This document shows positions 52,890 to 62,438 of a DNA stretch of 64,000 nucleotides, one piece after another. The DNA is from Pseudomonas sp. UBA5706 (GTDB taxonomy: Bacteria; Pseudomonadota; Gammaproteobacteria; Pseudomonadales; Pseudomonadaceae). Below the pieces are notes generated by a model that saw nothing but the letters and a program-made list of their open reading frames with translations, had not been told where the DNA came from and did not search any database. Numbering within the stretch: the first letter of the stretch is position 1; each line of letters starts with the position of its first letter. The stretch lies in assembly GCF_002419965.1 (NCBI RefSeq), contig NZ_DIHC01000034.1, forward strand, positions 94,535 through 158,534. The letters run 5' to 3'. A program made the translations under genes and the position numbers.

Positions 52890-53483
52890 ATGCCCAAGGT
52901 CGGTATGCAACCCATTCGGCGTCAACAACTGATCCAGGCCACGCTGTCGGCAGTCGATCAGGTGGGCATGGGTGATGCCAGCATTGCGCTGATCGCCAAA
53001 CTGGCGGGCGTCTCCAACGGCATCATCAGCCACTACTTTCAGGACAAAAACGGCCTGATCGCAGCGACCATGCGTCACCTGATGAACGCCTTAATCGTCA
53101 ACGTCGCCGAGCGGCGTCAGGCACTGAAAGACGACAGCCCCAGAGCGCACCTGAAAGTCATCATCGAGGGCAACTTCGATGCCAGCCAGGTCAATGGCCC
53201 GGCGATGAAAACCTGGCTGGCCTTCTGGGCCACCAGCATGCATTCGCCATCGTTGCACCGGCTGCAGCGGATCAACGATCACCGCCTGTATTCCAACCTG
53301 TGCTGCCAGTTTCGCCGCGTGCTGCCCCTGGCCCAGGCGCGTACCGCCGCCCGGGGCCTTGCAGCGTTGATCGACGGCTTGTGGCTGCGCGGCGCGCTTT
53401 CGGGCGATGACTTCGATACCGAACAGGCTCAACAGATCGCCTACGAATACATGGACTTCCAACTGGCAAAGGCGCCGCGTTAA
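52890..53483 (+). CDS. betI: TetR-family choline-responsive repressor BetI
   Basis: A 197-residue TetR-type repressor. The N-terminal helix-turn-helix reads IALIAKLAGVSNGIISHYFQ, the BetI version of the motif. The C-terminal domain senses choline or betaine aldehyde. MPKVGMQPIRRQQLI is the conserved start, and AAGGAG precedes the ATG at 52890. It is the first gene of betI-betB-betA and probably represses all three through the palindrome at 52808. Confidence 0.95.
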   Translation: MPKVGMQPIRRQQLIQATLSAVDQVGMGDASIALIAKLAGVSNGIISHYFQDKNGLIAATMRHLMNALIVNVAERRQALKDDSPRAHLKVIIEGNFDASQVNGPAMKTWLAFWATSMHSPSLHRLQRINDHRLYSNLCCQFRRVLPLAQARTAARGLAALIDGLWLRGALSGDDFDTEQAQQIAYEYMDFQLAKAPR

Positions 53484-53560
53484 GAACCGCGGCCGCATAA
53501 GGTCGGAGCGGCGCACGGCGCGCCCGACCAACGCCCAACACAGACAACTGCGAGGACACT

Positions 53561-55033
53561 ATGCCCCGTTTCGAATTGCAAAAACTCTACATTGACGGTG
53601 GTTACGTCGACGCCAGCAGCGACGCGACCTTCGACGCCATCAACCCGGCCAATGGCCAAGTGCTCGCCAAGATCCAGCGCGCCACCGAGGCAGACGTCGA
53701 ACGTGCCGTGGTCAGCGCTGAAAAAGGCCAGAAAATCTGGGCAGCCATGACCGCCATGGAACGTTCGCGCATCCTGCGTCGCGCCGTCGACATTCTGCGT
53801 GAACGCAATGACGAACTGGCCGAACTGGAAACCCTCGACACCGGCAAGGCGATTTCCGAAACCAAATACGTCGACATCGTGACCGGCGCCGACGTGCTGG
53901 AGTATTACGCAGGCTTGGTACCTGCTATCGAAGGCGAACAGATCCCTCTGCGCGACACCTCGTTCGTCTACACCCGCCGCGAGCCGCTGGGCGTGACCGT
54001 CGGCATCGGCGCCTGGAACTACCCGATCCAGATTGCCTTGTGGAAATCCGCACCCGCCCTGGCCGCAGGCAACGCGATGATTTTCAAGCCAAGCGAAGTC
54101 ACTTCGTTGACCACCCTGAAACTGGCCGAGATCTATACCGAAGCCGGCTTGCCCAATGGCGTGTTCAACGTGCTGACCGGCAGCGGTCGCGAAGTCGGCA
54201 GTTGGCTGACCGAGCACCCGCGTATCGAAAAGGTCTCGTTCACCGGCGGTGTCGAAACCGGCAAGAAAGTCATGGCCAGCGCGTCCAGCTCGTCGCTCAA
54301 GGAAGTGACCATGGAGCTGGGTGGCAAGTCGCCGCTGATCATCTTTGATGATGCGGATCTGGATCGCGCAGCCGACATCGCGATGATGGCCAACTTCTAC
54401 AGTTCCGGTCAGGTCTGCACCAACGGCACTCGCGTGTTCGTGCCCAGCGCTTTGAAGGATGCGTTCGAAGCGAAAATCGTCGAGCGCGTCAAACGCATTC
54501 GTATTGGTAACCCGCAGATCGACGACACCAACTTCGGCCCGCTGGTGAGCTTCGCCCACATGGACAGCGTGCTGGGCTACATCGCCAAGGGTAAGCAAGA
54601 AGGCGCTCGCCTGTTGATTGGTGGCGATCGTCTGACCGAGGGTGAATTCGCCAAAGGCGCGTTCGTGGCCCCGACCGTGTTTACCGATTGCCGCGACGAC
54701 ATGACCATCGTCAAGGAAGAAATCTTTGGCCCGGTCATGAGCATCCTCAGCTACGAAACCGAAGAGGAAGTCATTCGCCGCGCCAACGACACCGAGATGG
54801 GCCTGGCGGCGGGCGTCGTGACTCGCGACCTGAACCGCGCCCACCGCGTGATTCATCAGTTGGACGCCGGCATCTGCTGGATCAATGCCTGGGGTGAATC
54901 CGACGCGAAGATGCCGGTGGGTGGCTACAAGCAATCGGGCGTCGGTCGCGAGAACGGCATCAGCTCGTTGGCGCAGTACACGCGCATCAAGTCCGTCCAG
55001 GTTGAACTGGGTGAATACGCTTCGGTGTTTTGA
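53561..55033 (+). CDS. betB: Betaine aldehyde dehydrogenase BetB
   Basis: Oxidises betaine aldehyde to glycine betaine with NAD(P). 490 residues. The catalytic Cys286 lies in SGQVCTNGTRV and the general base Glu252 in MELGGKSP, the same numbering as the well-studied P. aeruginosa enzyme. The segment GVTVGIGAWNYPIQIALWK and the C-terminal GVGRENGISSL are typical. It is 77 bases after betI with a short leader. Confidence 0.97.
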   Translation: MPRFELQKLYIDGGYVDASSDATFDAINPANGQVLAKIQRATEADVERAVVSAEKGQKIWAAMTAMERSRILRRAVDILRERNDELAELETLDTGKAISETKYVDIVTGADVLEYYAGLVPAIEGEQIPLRDTSFVYTRREPLGVTVGIGAWNYPIQIALWKSAPALAAGNAMIFKPSEVTSLTTLKLAEIYTEAGLPNGVFNVLTGSGREVGSWLTEHPRIEKVSFTGGVETGKKVMASASSSSLKEVTMELGGKSPLIIFDDADLDRAADIAMMANFYSSGQVCTNGTRVFVPSALKDAFEAKIVERVKRIRIGNPQIDDTNFGPLVSFAHMDSVLGYIAKGKQEGARLLIGGDRLTEGEFAKGAFVAPTVFTDCRDDMTIVKEEIFGPVMSILSYETEEEVIRRANDTEMGLAAGVVTRDLNRAHRVIHQLDAGICWINAWGESDAKMPVGGYKQSGVGRENGISSLAQYTRIKSVQVELGEYASVF

Positions 55034-55083
55034 TCCGCTGCCTTGGTAAACACCCGGCTGACGCCAGCGTCGGAATGCCGCCC

Positions 55084-55160
55084 GGAATGAATCCGATCCC
55101 ACGCAGAGGACGCGATCTCACAGGGGGAGTACCGCCCCTGTGGGAGCCAATTCATTCGCG
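55084..55160. repeat. REPIN-like element between betB and betA
   Basis: GGAATGAATCCGATCCCAC (55084-55102) and GTGGGAGCCAATTCATTCGC (from 55140) are inverted REP words, with an inner hairpin CACAGGGG/CCCCTGTG. The stem could reduce or separate betA expression from betIB. Confidence 0.7.
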
Positions 55161-55261
55161 AGAGGCCCGCTCGGCTAGCGCACCAGCATGGGGTGCCAGG
55201 GGCCGAACGGCCAACGCGCTCTCTCATCTCCCCCGCCAACAACTTCTGAACGGAGGATGTC

Positions 55262-56959
55262 ATGTCCCAAGAATTTGATTACATCATCATCGGCGCAGGT
55301 TCGGCCGGTAATACCCTGGCAGCCCGTCTCACCGAAGACGCAGGCGTCACTGTTCTGCTGCTCGAAGCGGGCGGCCCGGATTACCGCGCCGACTTCCGCA
55401 CCCAAATGCCTGCGGCGCTGGCGTTCCCGCTGCAAGGCCGCCGCTATAACTGGGCGTACGAAACCGAGCCAGAGCCGCACATGAACAACCGCCGTATGGA
55501 GTGCGGTCGCGGCAAGGGCCTGGGCGGCTCTTCGCTGATCAACGGCATGTGCTACATCCGCGGCAATGCGATGGACTACGACGGTTGGGCAAAGCTGCCA
55601 GGCCTGGAGAACTGGACCTACCTCGACTGCCTGCCGTACTTCCGCAAGGCCGAGACGCGCGATATCGGCCCCAATGATTATCACGGCGGCGAAGGTCCGG
55701 TCAGCGTGACCACACCAAAGGCGGGCAACAACCCACTGTTCCACGCGATGGTTGAAGCCGGGGTGCAGGCGGGCTATCCACGTACCGACGACCTCAACGG
55801 TTATCAGCAGGAAGGCTTCGGCCCGATGGACCGCACGGTGACGCCCAATGGCCGTCGCGCCAGCACTGCACGCGGCTACCTGGATGAGGCGAAAAAGCGC
55901 TCGACCCTGACCATCGTCACTCACGCGTTGACCGACCGGATTCTGTTCGACAACAAGCGGGCCGTTGGCGTCGCGTATATGGTCGGTGACAGCGACACCC
56001 GCATCGAAGCGCGGGCGCGCAAGGAGGTCCTGCTGTGCAGCGGCGCAATCGCTTCGCCGCAGGTCCTGCAGCGCTCCGGCGTCGGTCCTGCCGAGCTGCT
56101 GAAGAAGCTCGACATTCCGGTGGTCCACGATCTGCCCGGCGTCGGCGAAAATCTGCAGGATCACCTGGAGATGTACCTGCAATACGCCTGCAAGGAGCCA
56201 GTCTCGCTCTACCCTTCCCTGCTCTGGTGGAACCAGCCGGCCATTGGTGCCGAGTGGATGTTCCTCGGCAAAGGCATTGGCGCGAGCAACCAGTTCGAAG
56301 CCGGTGGTTTCATCCGCTCTCGCCCGGAATTCGAGTGGCCGAACATTCAGTACCACTTCCTGCCAGTGGCCATTAATTACAACGGCAGCAAGGGCGTGAA
56401 AGAACATGGTTTCCAGGCCCACGTGGGGTCGATGCGCTCGCCGAGCCGAGGCCGCGTGCAACTGAAATCGAAGAATCCGCGCGAGTATCCGAGCATCCTC
56501 TTCAACTACATGGCCACCGAGCAGGACTGGCAGGAATTCCGCGACGGCATCCGCCTGACTCGCGAAATCATGCAGCAGCCCGCGCTGGACAAATACCGTG
56601 GCCGCGAGATCAGCCCCGGCATCGAAGTGCAGAGCGACGAGCAACTGGATAAATTCGTGCGCGAGCATGCCGAGACGGCGTATCACCCGTCCTGCTCGTG
56701 CAAGATGGGCACCGATGACATGGCGGTAGTCGACGGCGAAGGTCGGGTGCATGGCCTGCAAAGCCTGCGTGTGGTCGATGCGTCGATCATGCCGATCATC
56801 ACCACCGGCAACCTCAACGCACCGACAATCATGATCGCCGAGAAAATCGCCGACAAGATCCGCGGCCGCGCCCCACTGCCCCGCAGCACCGCTCAGTATT
56901 TCGTGGCAGGTGATGCACCGGTGCGTGGTAAGCCGATGCGGGAAGTGAGTGCCACATAA
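55262..56959 (+). CDS. betA: Choline dehydrogenase BetA
   Basis: Membrane-associated FAD enzyme of the GMC family that oxidises choline to betaine aldehyde. 565 residues. The FAD motif IIIGAGSAGNTLAARL is at the N-terminus. GRGKGLGGSSLINGMCYIRG is the GMC signature 1. The C-terminal catalytic region has YHPSCSCKMG and TTGNLNAPTIMIAEK. GGAGG precedes the ATG at 55262. With BetB it yields glycine betaine, used as an osmoprotectant or as a carbon and nitrogen source. Confidence 0.97.
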   Translation: MSQEFDYIIIGAGSAGNTLAARLTEDAGVTVLLLEAGGPDYRADFRTQMPAALAFPLQGRRYNWAYETEPEPHMNNRRMECGRGKGLGGSSLINGMCYIRGNAMDYDGWAKLPGLENWTYLDCLPYFRKAETRDIGPNDYHGGEGPVSVTTPKAGNNPLFHAMVEAGVQAGYPRTDDLNGYQQEGFGPMDRTVTPNGRRASTARGYLDEAKKRSTLTIVTHALTDRILFDNKRAVGVAYMVGDSDTRIEARARKEVLLCSGAIASPQVLQRSGVGPAELLKKLDIPVVHDLPGVGENLQDHLEMYLQYACKEPVSLYPSLLWWNQPAIGAEWMFLGKGIGASNQFEAGGFIRSRPEFEWPNIQYHFLPVAINYNGSKGVKEHGFQAHVGSMRSPSRGRVQLKSKNPREYPSILFNYMATEQDWQEFRDGIRLTREIMQQPALDKYRGREISPGIEVQSDEQLDKFVREHAETAYHPSCSCKMGTDDMAVVDGEGRVHGLQSLRVVDASIMPIITTGNLNAPTIMIAEKIADKIRGRAPLPRSTAQYFVAGDAPVRGKPMREVSAT

Positions 56960-56983
56960 ACGCTGTGAGAGCAACTTAGAGGC

Positions 56984-57330
56984 GACGGTCGCGAAGGGGC
57001 CGGGTCAGGCGATGCATCTTCAGATGCCTTACAACTTCCGTTCGCCACCGTCGTAACCTCCGGTAGCCCCCCACAAGATTGGTGCTCCGCCGATCAATCA
57101 GCGCAAGCATCCGGTCATTGTGGAGCAACCGGAGGGACGACGGTCGCGAAGCGGGCAGCTCAGGCAATGCCTCTTCAGCGCCTGACAACCTCCGTTCGCC
57201 ACCGTCGTAACCTCCGCAAGCCCCCACGGGATTCGGGCTCGGCGATCAATCATCGCCAGCATGCGTTCCCTGTGGGAGCAATCGGGGGTTACGACGGTCG
57301 CGAAGGGGTCGGGTCAGGCGATGCATTTCT
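56984..57330. repeat. Tandem array of about 154-bp REP units
   Basis: The word GACGGTCGCGAAG starts at 56984, 57139 and 57293, spacings of 155 and 154. Two full units and a partial third are present. Each full unit ends in an inverted match (TTCGCCACCGTCGTAACCTCC). The 449-base gap 56960-57408 between betA and the TldD gene is filled almost entirely by this array. Confidence 0.8.
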
Positions 57331-57408
57331 TTGCCAGTCCCCCGCAGCAGAGCTCTGCGCGCTATGATCTGGACCGTTGCCCGTCCGATCGCCAAGGAGA
57401 CATCCTGC

Positions 57409-58851
57409 ATGTTCGACTTCTCCGCTCAACTCAAGCAGCGGTTCGCAGCCCTGCAGAGCAGTGCCCAGTTTTTCTCCCTGCGCTACGTCAAACAGACCAG
57501 CCAGCACCTCTCGGTGCGCAAGAACGTTCCCGAACCGCCGCAATTGAGCACCGATGAAGGCGCCATGCTGACCGTGCGCGTCAATGGCGTGGAGGCCTAT
57601 GCTGCGACCAACGATATTTCGCAACGCGGCCTGCAAGCGGCACTTGAACGGGCTGAAGCCCAGGCGCGCCAGCTCGCCCCGCATTCACTGCTCGACCTGC
57701 GCGACCACGCCGTCGCCACCAGCCGCGCGGATTATCTTTCGCCGAATCTGAGCAGTCCCTTTCCTTCGCTCAGCGAATGCTATGCCCTGCTGGGTAGCGA
57801 ATCGGCCTCCGTGCCCAAGGATGATCGCCTGGTCAACTGGCAAGTCAGCCTGGGCCTGGAGAATGTCGAGCAGATTTACCTCAACAACGCCGGTGCCGAG
57901 ATTCGTCAGGCCCAGCGCTTTGTCTTTCCCGGCCTGAGCGTCACCGCTTACGACGGTCAAGGCAGCCAGACCCGCAGCCTGGGCCGCGAAAACTTCGGCC
58001 AGCAAGGCGGCGCAGAAGTCATAGCGTCGTGCGGCATCATTGGCGCCGCTGCCAACGTCGCTGATCAGGCATTGCAACTGATCATGGCGCCCAACACACC
58101 CACCGGCCCACGCGATCTATTGCTCACCCCCGATCAGATGACGCTGCAAATCCACGAGTCCATCGGCCACCCGCTGGAACTGGACCGCATCCTCGGTGAC
58201 GAGCGCAACTACGCGGGTACCAGCTTCGTCAAAACCAGCGATTTCGGCAGCCTGCAATATGGCTCCAAGCTGCTCAACGTGACCTTCGATCCCGAGATCC
58301 CGGAGCAACTGGCCAGCTACGGCTACGACGACGATGGCACGCAGGCCAGCAAGCAGTTTCTGATCAGGAACGGTGTACTGGAGCGGCCGTTGGGCGGTGC
58401 GCTGTCGCAATACCGCAGCGGCATGGATGGCGTTGCCAACAGCCGTGCCAGCAGCTGGAACCGTGCGCCGATCGACCGCATGGCCAATCTCAACATCGAG
58501 CCGGGCGACAAGACTCTGCAGCAACTGATTGGCGGCATCGAGCGCGGCATTCTGATGAGCACCAACCGCTCATGGTCGATCGACGATGCACGCAACAAAT
58601 TCCAGTTCGGCTGCGAGTGGGGTCAGTTGATCGAAAACGGTGAACTCAGGGGCGTGGTCAAGAACCCGAACTACCGGGCCATCTCGGCGCAGTTCTGGCG
58701 CAACCTCAGCGCGGTAGGTGACATAAGCACGTTCAAGGTGCTGGGCACGCCAAATTGCGGCAAGGGCGAACCCAATCAGGTGATACGCGTGGGCCATGCT
58801 TCGCCCGCTTGCGTGTTTGCCAACGTCGATGTTTTCGGAGGAGACGCCTGA
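57409..58851 (+). CDS. TldD-type zinc metalloprotease subunit
   Basis: A 480-residue TldD/PmbA family protein with the metal motif HESIGH (249-254), the HExxxH form seen in the catalytic TldD subunit. The C-terminal segments GGIERGILMSTNRSWSIDD and NKFQFGCEWGQLI are typical. AAGGAGA precedes the ATG at 57409. The stop and the next start share one base (TGATG), so it is made with its partner, as a TldD/TldE heterodimer. Such pairs cleave small peptides or process peptide natural products; no substrate gene is adjacent. This is probably a paralogue of the housekeeping pair. Confidence 0.8.
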   Translation: MFDFSAQLKQRFAALQSSAQFFSLRYVKQTSQHLSVRKNVPEPPQLSTDEGAMLTVRVNGVEAYAATNDISQRGLQAALERAEAQARQLAPHSLLDLRDHAVATSRADYLSPNLSSPFPSLSECYALLGSESASVPKDDRLVNWQVSLGLENVEQIYLNNAGAEIRQAQRFVFPGLSVTAYDGQGSQTRSLGRENFGQQGGAEVIASCGIIGAAANVADQALQLIMAPNTPTGPRDLLLTPDQMTLQIHESIGHPLELDRILGDERNYAGTSFVKTSDFGSLQYGSKLLNVTFDPEIPEQLASYGYDDDGTQASKQFLIRNGVLERPLGGALSQYRSGMDGVANSRASSWNRAPIDRMANLNIEPGDKTLQQLIGGIERGILMSTNRSWSIDDARNKFQFGCEWGQLIENGELRGVVKNPNYRAISAQFWRNLSAVGDISTFKVLGTPNCGKGEPNQVIRVGHASPACVFANVDVFGGDA

Positions 58852-60176
58852 TGTCCCATCAAGCTCAGTTCAAAGCGCTGGTCGACTGGTTGAAAGGCGC
58901 AATCACCCACCAGGAACGCTTCACCCTTGGCTATAACGCCGAGGCGTCGGACTTCATTCGTTTCAACCATGCCAAGGTGCGTCAGGCCGGTCACGTGCAG
59001 CAGGCCAGCGTGCACTTCAAGCTCATCGAAGACGGCCGCCACGCCGACCTCAACCTGACGCTGTCCGGCGATGAAACCGTGGATCGGCAGCGTCTGGACG
59101 AAGCCCTACAGCAACTGCGCGAGACCGTCGCGCTGCTGCCGGTCGATCCTTATCTGTTGCTCAACCAAGATGCCTGGCAGAGCGACAACGTTCAGGAGGA
59201 GCCGCTGCCCGACAGCGCGCATGTGGTCAAGCAGATCGCGCAACGGGGCGAGGGCCTGGATCTGGTCGGCATCTATGCCGCAGGGCCGATCTACCGTGGC
59301 TTTGCCAGTTCCAACGGTGCACTGGGCTGGCATCAGGCAAACAGTTTCAACTTCGACTGGAGTCTGTTCCACGAAAACGGCCAGGCCGTAAAGGCCAGCT
59401 ATGCCGGTCATGCGTGGAGCGATGAGGCATTCTCGAAACGCTTTGCCCTGGCTCGGGAGCAGTTGGCGTTCCTCGGTCATCCACCCCACACCCTGGCGCC
59501 CGGCCAATACCGTGCCTATCTGGCACCAGCGGCGCTGGAAGAGGTGGTAGGCATTATGTGTTGGGGTGGTTTCTCGGCGCAGTCGCTGGCCGACAAAACC
59601 AGCCCGCTGCAGCGACTGTACGACGCTCAGGCCACGCTCAATCCGCTGGTCAGCCTGGATGAGCACGTCAGCGGTTCGTTGTCGCCTGCGTTTTCCGGCG
59701 AGGGTTACCCGCGTTCGGACTTGTCGCTGGTGGTTGAAGGGGCGGCCAGGGATCGACTGATCGACTCGCGCAGCGCAGCAGAATACGGCCTTGCGGCTAA
59801 CGGCGCCGATTGGGGAGAATCGCCCAGCGCCCTGAGCATGGGCGGCGGCGCACTGGCGCTGGACGAGGTGCTCAAGGCGTTAGGAACCGGGCTGTACATC
59901 AGCAACCTGTGGTACCTGAACTTCTCCGATCGCGCAGCAGGACGTATTACCGGGATGACCCGGTTTGCAACATTCTGGGTCGAGGACGGCCAGATTAAGG
60001 CGCCGGTGAGCACCATGCGTTTCGACGACAGCATCTTCAGTCTTCTGGGCGACTCGCTGGAACAATTGACCACGGAAAGGGAACTCATCCTGTCGGCAAG
60101 TACCTACAGTCAACGTCAGACAGCGTCGAATCGGCTACCGGGAGCGTTGGTGAGCAGGTTGACGTTGACGTTGTAA
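58851..60176 (+). CDS. TldE/PmbA-type partner subunit
   Basis: A 441-residue TldD/PmbA family protein without an HExxxH motif, as expected of the non-catalytic TldE-like subunit. Recognisable segments are FTLGYNAEASDFIRFNHAKV near the N-terminus and, later, LYISNLWYLNFSD and DSIFSLLGDSLEQL. GGAGGAG ends ten bases before the ATG at 58851, inside the preceding gene. Coupled translation with the TldD-like subunit supports a complex. Confidence 0.75.
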   Translation: MSHQAQFKALVDWLKGAITHQERFTLGYNAEASDFIRFNHAKVRQAGHVQQASVHFKLIEDGRHADLNLTLSGDETVDRQRLDEALQQLRETVALLPVDPYLLLNQDAWQSDNVQEEPLPDSAHVVKQIAQRGEGLDLVGIYAAGPIYRGFASSNGALGWHQANSFNFDWSLFHENGQAVKASYAGHAWSDEAFSKRFALAREQLAFLGHPPHTLAPGQYRAYLAPAALEEVVGIMCWGGFSAQSLADKTSPLQRLYDAQATLNPLVSLDEHVSGSLSPAFSGEGYPRSDLSLVVEGAARDRLIDSRSAAEYGLAANGADWGESPSALSMGGGALALDEVLKALGTGLYISNLWYLNFSDRAAGRITGMTRFATFWVEDGQIKAPVSTMRFDDSIFSLLGDSLEQLTTERELILSASTYSQRQTASNRLPGALVSRLTLTL

Positions 60177-60648
60177 CGCCGCAAATGCTACGAGCCCGGC
60201 GCGCAGTCGCGTTTGACTGTTGCCCGCAGGGCGAGGGACCCGACCAGGATCAGAGGCTGTGGCCCCGAGCTTTGTGCTAGCGCCCGGAGGACGAGACCGT
60301 GGACCTTCGGATTGTGCCCGGAGGCTGAGGCTATCGCCCTGCCCCTTCTGTTTCTGTCCGGGGGCGAGACCGCGACCCTGCCCCTTCTGTTTCTGCCCGG
60401 GGGCGAGACCGCGACCCAGCGCTCCAGATTCTGCCCGGAGGGCGTAGGAGCGAGGCTTGCCCGCGATCTGGCGCGAAGCGGCAGTAAAGCCGGTGGACGT
60501 GGTGAGTCAGACATATCGCGTGCCCTCGGCTTACACCGTCTCGCACCCGATCGTCAGCAAGCTGCACTCCTACAGGCTTCGGCCAAGCAGCAGCCCCCCA
60601 GCACGCAACTGCCCATAAACGCAAAAACCACAAGGACCCAGGATTCAC
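60177..60648. repeat. REP-rich gap with a 39-bp tandem duplication
   Basis: No gene is supported. A 39-base unit beginning CCTGCCCCTTCTG is present twice, at 60338-60376 and 60377-60415, differing by one base. Partial echoes (GCCCGGAGG, GGGCGAG) run from 60225 to 60445. A REP word with CTTGCCCGCGATC follows near 60455. Confidence 0.7.
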
Positions 60649-62091
60649 ATGCCCACTTCGACGCCGCAACTGGACGCCCGGACCCTGCGCTGGATGCCTT
60701 GGGTCATTGCCATCGCGTTTTTCATGCAAAGCCTGGACGGCACGATCCTCAACACTGCGTTGCCTTCCATGGCTGGCTCGTTGTCGGAAGATCCGCTACG
60801 CATGCAGTCGGTGATCATCGCCTACATGTTGACCATCGCCCTGTTGATTCCGGCGTCGGGCTGGATCTCGGACCGCTTTGGCATCAAGCGGATCTTCTTC
60901 AGCGCCATCCTGCTGTTCAGCTTCGGCTCGTTGCTGTGCGCGGCAGCCAACTCCCTCGGCATGCTGGTCGGCGCCCGCGTCATTCAGGGCTTGGGCGGCG
61001 CGCTAATGATGCCGGTGGGCAGACTGATCGTGCTGCGGGCTTATCCGCGTACCGAACTGGTGCGCACCCTCAGTTTCATCACCATGCCCGCGCTCCTCGG
61101 TCCGTTGATGGGCCCCACGGTCGGCGGCTGGTTGGTGGAGTACCTGAGCTGGCACTGGATCTTCCTGATCAACATACCGGTCGGCATTCTCGGCTGCTTC
61201 GCCGTGCGCAAGTTCATCCCCGACCTGCAAGGCGGCGGGCGCACGCGCTTCGACATGGTCGGTTTCGCCCTGTTTGGCGCTTCGATGGTGCTGATTACCA
61301 TCGCGCTTGAGGGCTTGGGCGAACTGCATCTGCCCCACCTGCGTGTGGTGATGCTGCTGTTTGGCGGCATGGCCTGCCTGGCCGCGTACTGGCTGCGCGC
61401 CGGGCATGTCGAGGCACCGCTGTTCTCGGCTTCGCTGTTCCGCACACGCAGTTTTGCGGTCGGCATCATGGGCAACCTGTTCGCCCGCCTGGGCAGCGGC
61501 GCGCTGCCGTTTCTAGTGCCATTGATGCTGCAAGTGGCGCTGGGCTATTCGCCGTCCCACGCTGGGATGAGCATGATCCCGCTGGCACTGGCGGCGATGT
61601 TCGCCAAACCGTTGGCCACGCGCGCCATCGAGCGCCTGGGTTATCGCATCGTGCTGACTGGCAACACCCTGCTGCTCGGCGCGCTGCTGGCAAGCATGGC
61701 GCTGGTGGACGCCGACACGCCGTACTGGCTGTTGCTGATCCACCTGGCGCTTCTCGGCGGCGTGAACTCGCTGCAGTTTTCGGCGATGAATGCCGTGACC
61801 TTGATCGATCTGGACGATGCGAGTGCGGCCAGCGGTAACAGCTTGCTGTCGGTGGTTGCGCAGCTGTCCCTGAGCCTTGGGGTGGCCTGCGCGGCGGCGT
61901 TGCTGGGCGGCTTTACCGACGATGTTTCGACCGGCGATGTCAGCAGCGTGCTGGGGGCCTTTCAACTAACGTTTCTGTGTGTGGGCGTGTTGGCAATGCT
62001 GGCGGCATCGATCTTCCTGCAGCTGTCGCCGCGCATGCCGCCGGCAAATCCGCCACGCAAGCCGCAGACCGAACCTGAGATCGAGGCATGA
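60649..62091 (+). CDS. MFS drug exporter, DHA2 family
   Basis: A 480-residue inner-membrane proton antiporter with 12-14 predicted helices. Motif A is seen as GWISDRFGIKRIF and motif C as MPALLGPLMGPTVGGWLVEY. The N-terminus FMQSLDGTILNTALPSMA is typical of DHA2 transporters such as MdtD and EmrB. The substrate is unknown. No membrane-fusion partner (EmrA-like) gene is adjacent, so it may work as a single component. The ATG at 60649 fits the family start. Confidence 0.85.
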   Translation: MPTSTPQLDARTLRWMPWVIAIAFFMQSLDGTILNTALPSMAGSLSEDPLRMQSVIIAYMLTIALLIPASGWISDRFGIKRIFFSAILLFSFGSLLCAAANSLGMLVGARVIQGLGGALMMPVGRLIVLRAYPRTELVRTLSFITMPALLGPLMGPTVGGWLVEYLSWHWIFLINIPVGILGCFAVRKFIPDLQGGGRTRFDMVGFALFGASMVLITIALEGLGELHLPHLRVVMLLFGGMACLAAYWLRAGHVEAPLFSASLFRTRSFAVGIMGNLFARLGSGALPFLVPLMLQVALGYSPSHAGMSMIPLALAAMFAKPLATRAIERLGYRIVLTGNTLLLGALLASMALVDADTPYWLLLIHLALLGGVNSLQFSAMNAVTLIDLDDASAASGNSLLSVVAQLSLSLGVACAAALLGGFTDDVSTGDVSSVLGAFQLTFLCVGVLAMLAASIFLQLSPRMPPANPPRKPQTEPEIEA

Positions 62092-62115
62092 TCTTGATGC
62101 TCACACCCGCCGTTG

Positions 62116-62330
62116 TTGGAGCAACCGGAGGCACGACGGTCGCGAAGAGGCCAAGGCAGGCGCTACATTTCAGCGTCTGTCCCGCCACCGCATTCGCCAC
62201 CGTCGCAACCTTCGCAGGCTCCTACAGGTTTTGGGGTAGGCGACGTATCCGTGCCGGCTCACGACTGAGCCCACAGGTTTGGGACAGGCGACGTATCGGC
62301 GCCAGCTCACGATTGCCCCACAGGGAATCA
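62116..62330. repeat. Dispersed REP unit and 49-bp direct repeat
   Basis: GGAGCAACCGGAGGCACGACG and the following GGTCGCGAAG almost repeat the unit at 57.1 kb. Then ACAGGTTT...GGCGACGTATC occurs twice, beginning at 62224 and 62273, 49 bases apart. The whole 62092-62438 gap lacks a gene. Confidence 0.65.
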
Positions 62331-62438
62331 TCGTTTAGCCGGGATGTGTAACGCCTGCTGCCATTTATCGCCCCCGTCCCCAAGGCAGGGGTCGTGACCT
62401 GATACACTGCGCGACATTTTGTTTTGCAGGCCCGTCCC

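Noticed and set aside
53480..55102. 540-residue frame opposite betB
   Set aside because: Shadow of betB; sequence rich in His, Gly and Val as expected from reversed codons.
55175..56974. 599-residue frame opposite betA
   Set aside because: Shadow of betA; no ribosome site and no family match.
56960..57408. CRISPR array
   Set aside because: Units are about 154 bases with only three starts and internal palindromes. There are no short regular repeats with unique spacers and no cas genes.
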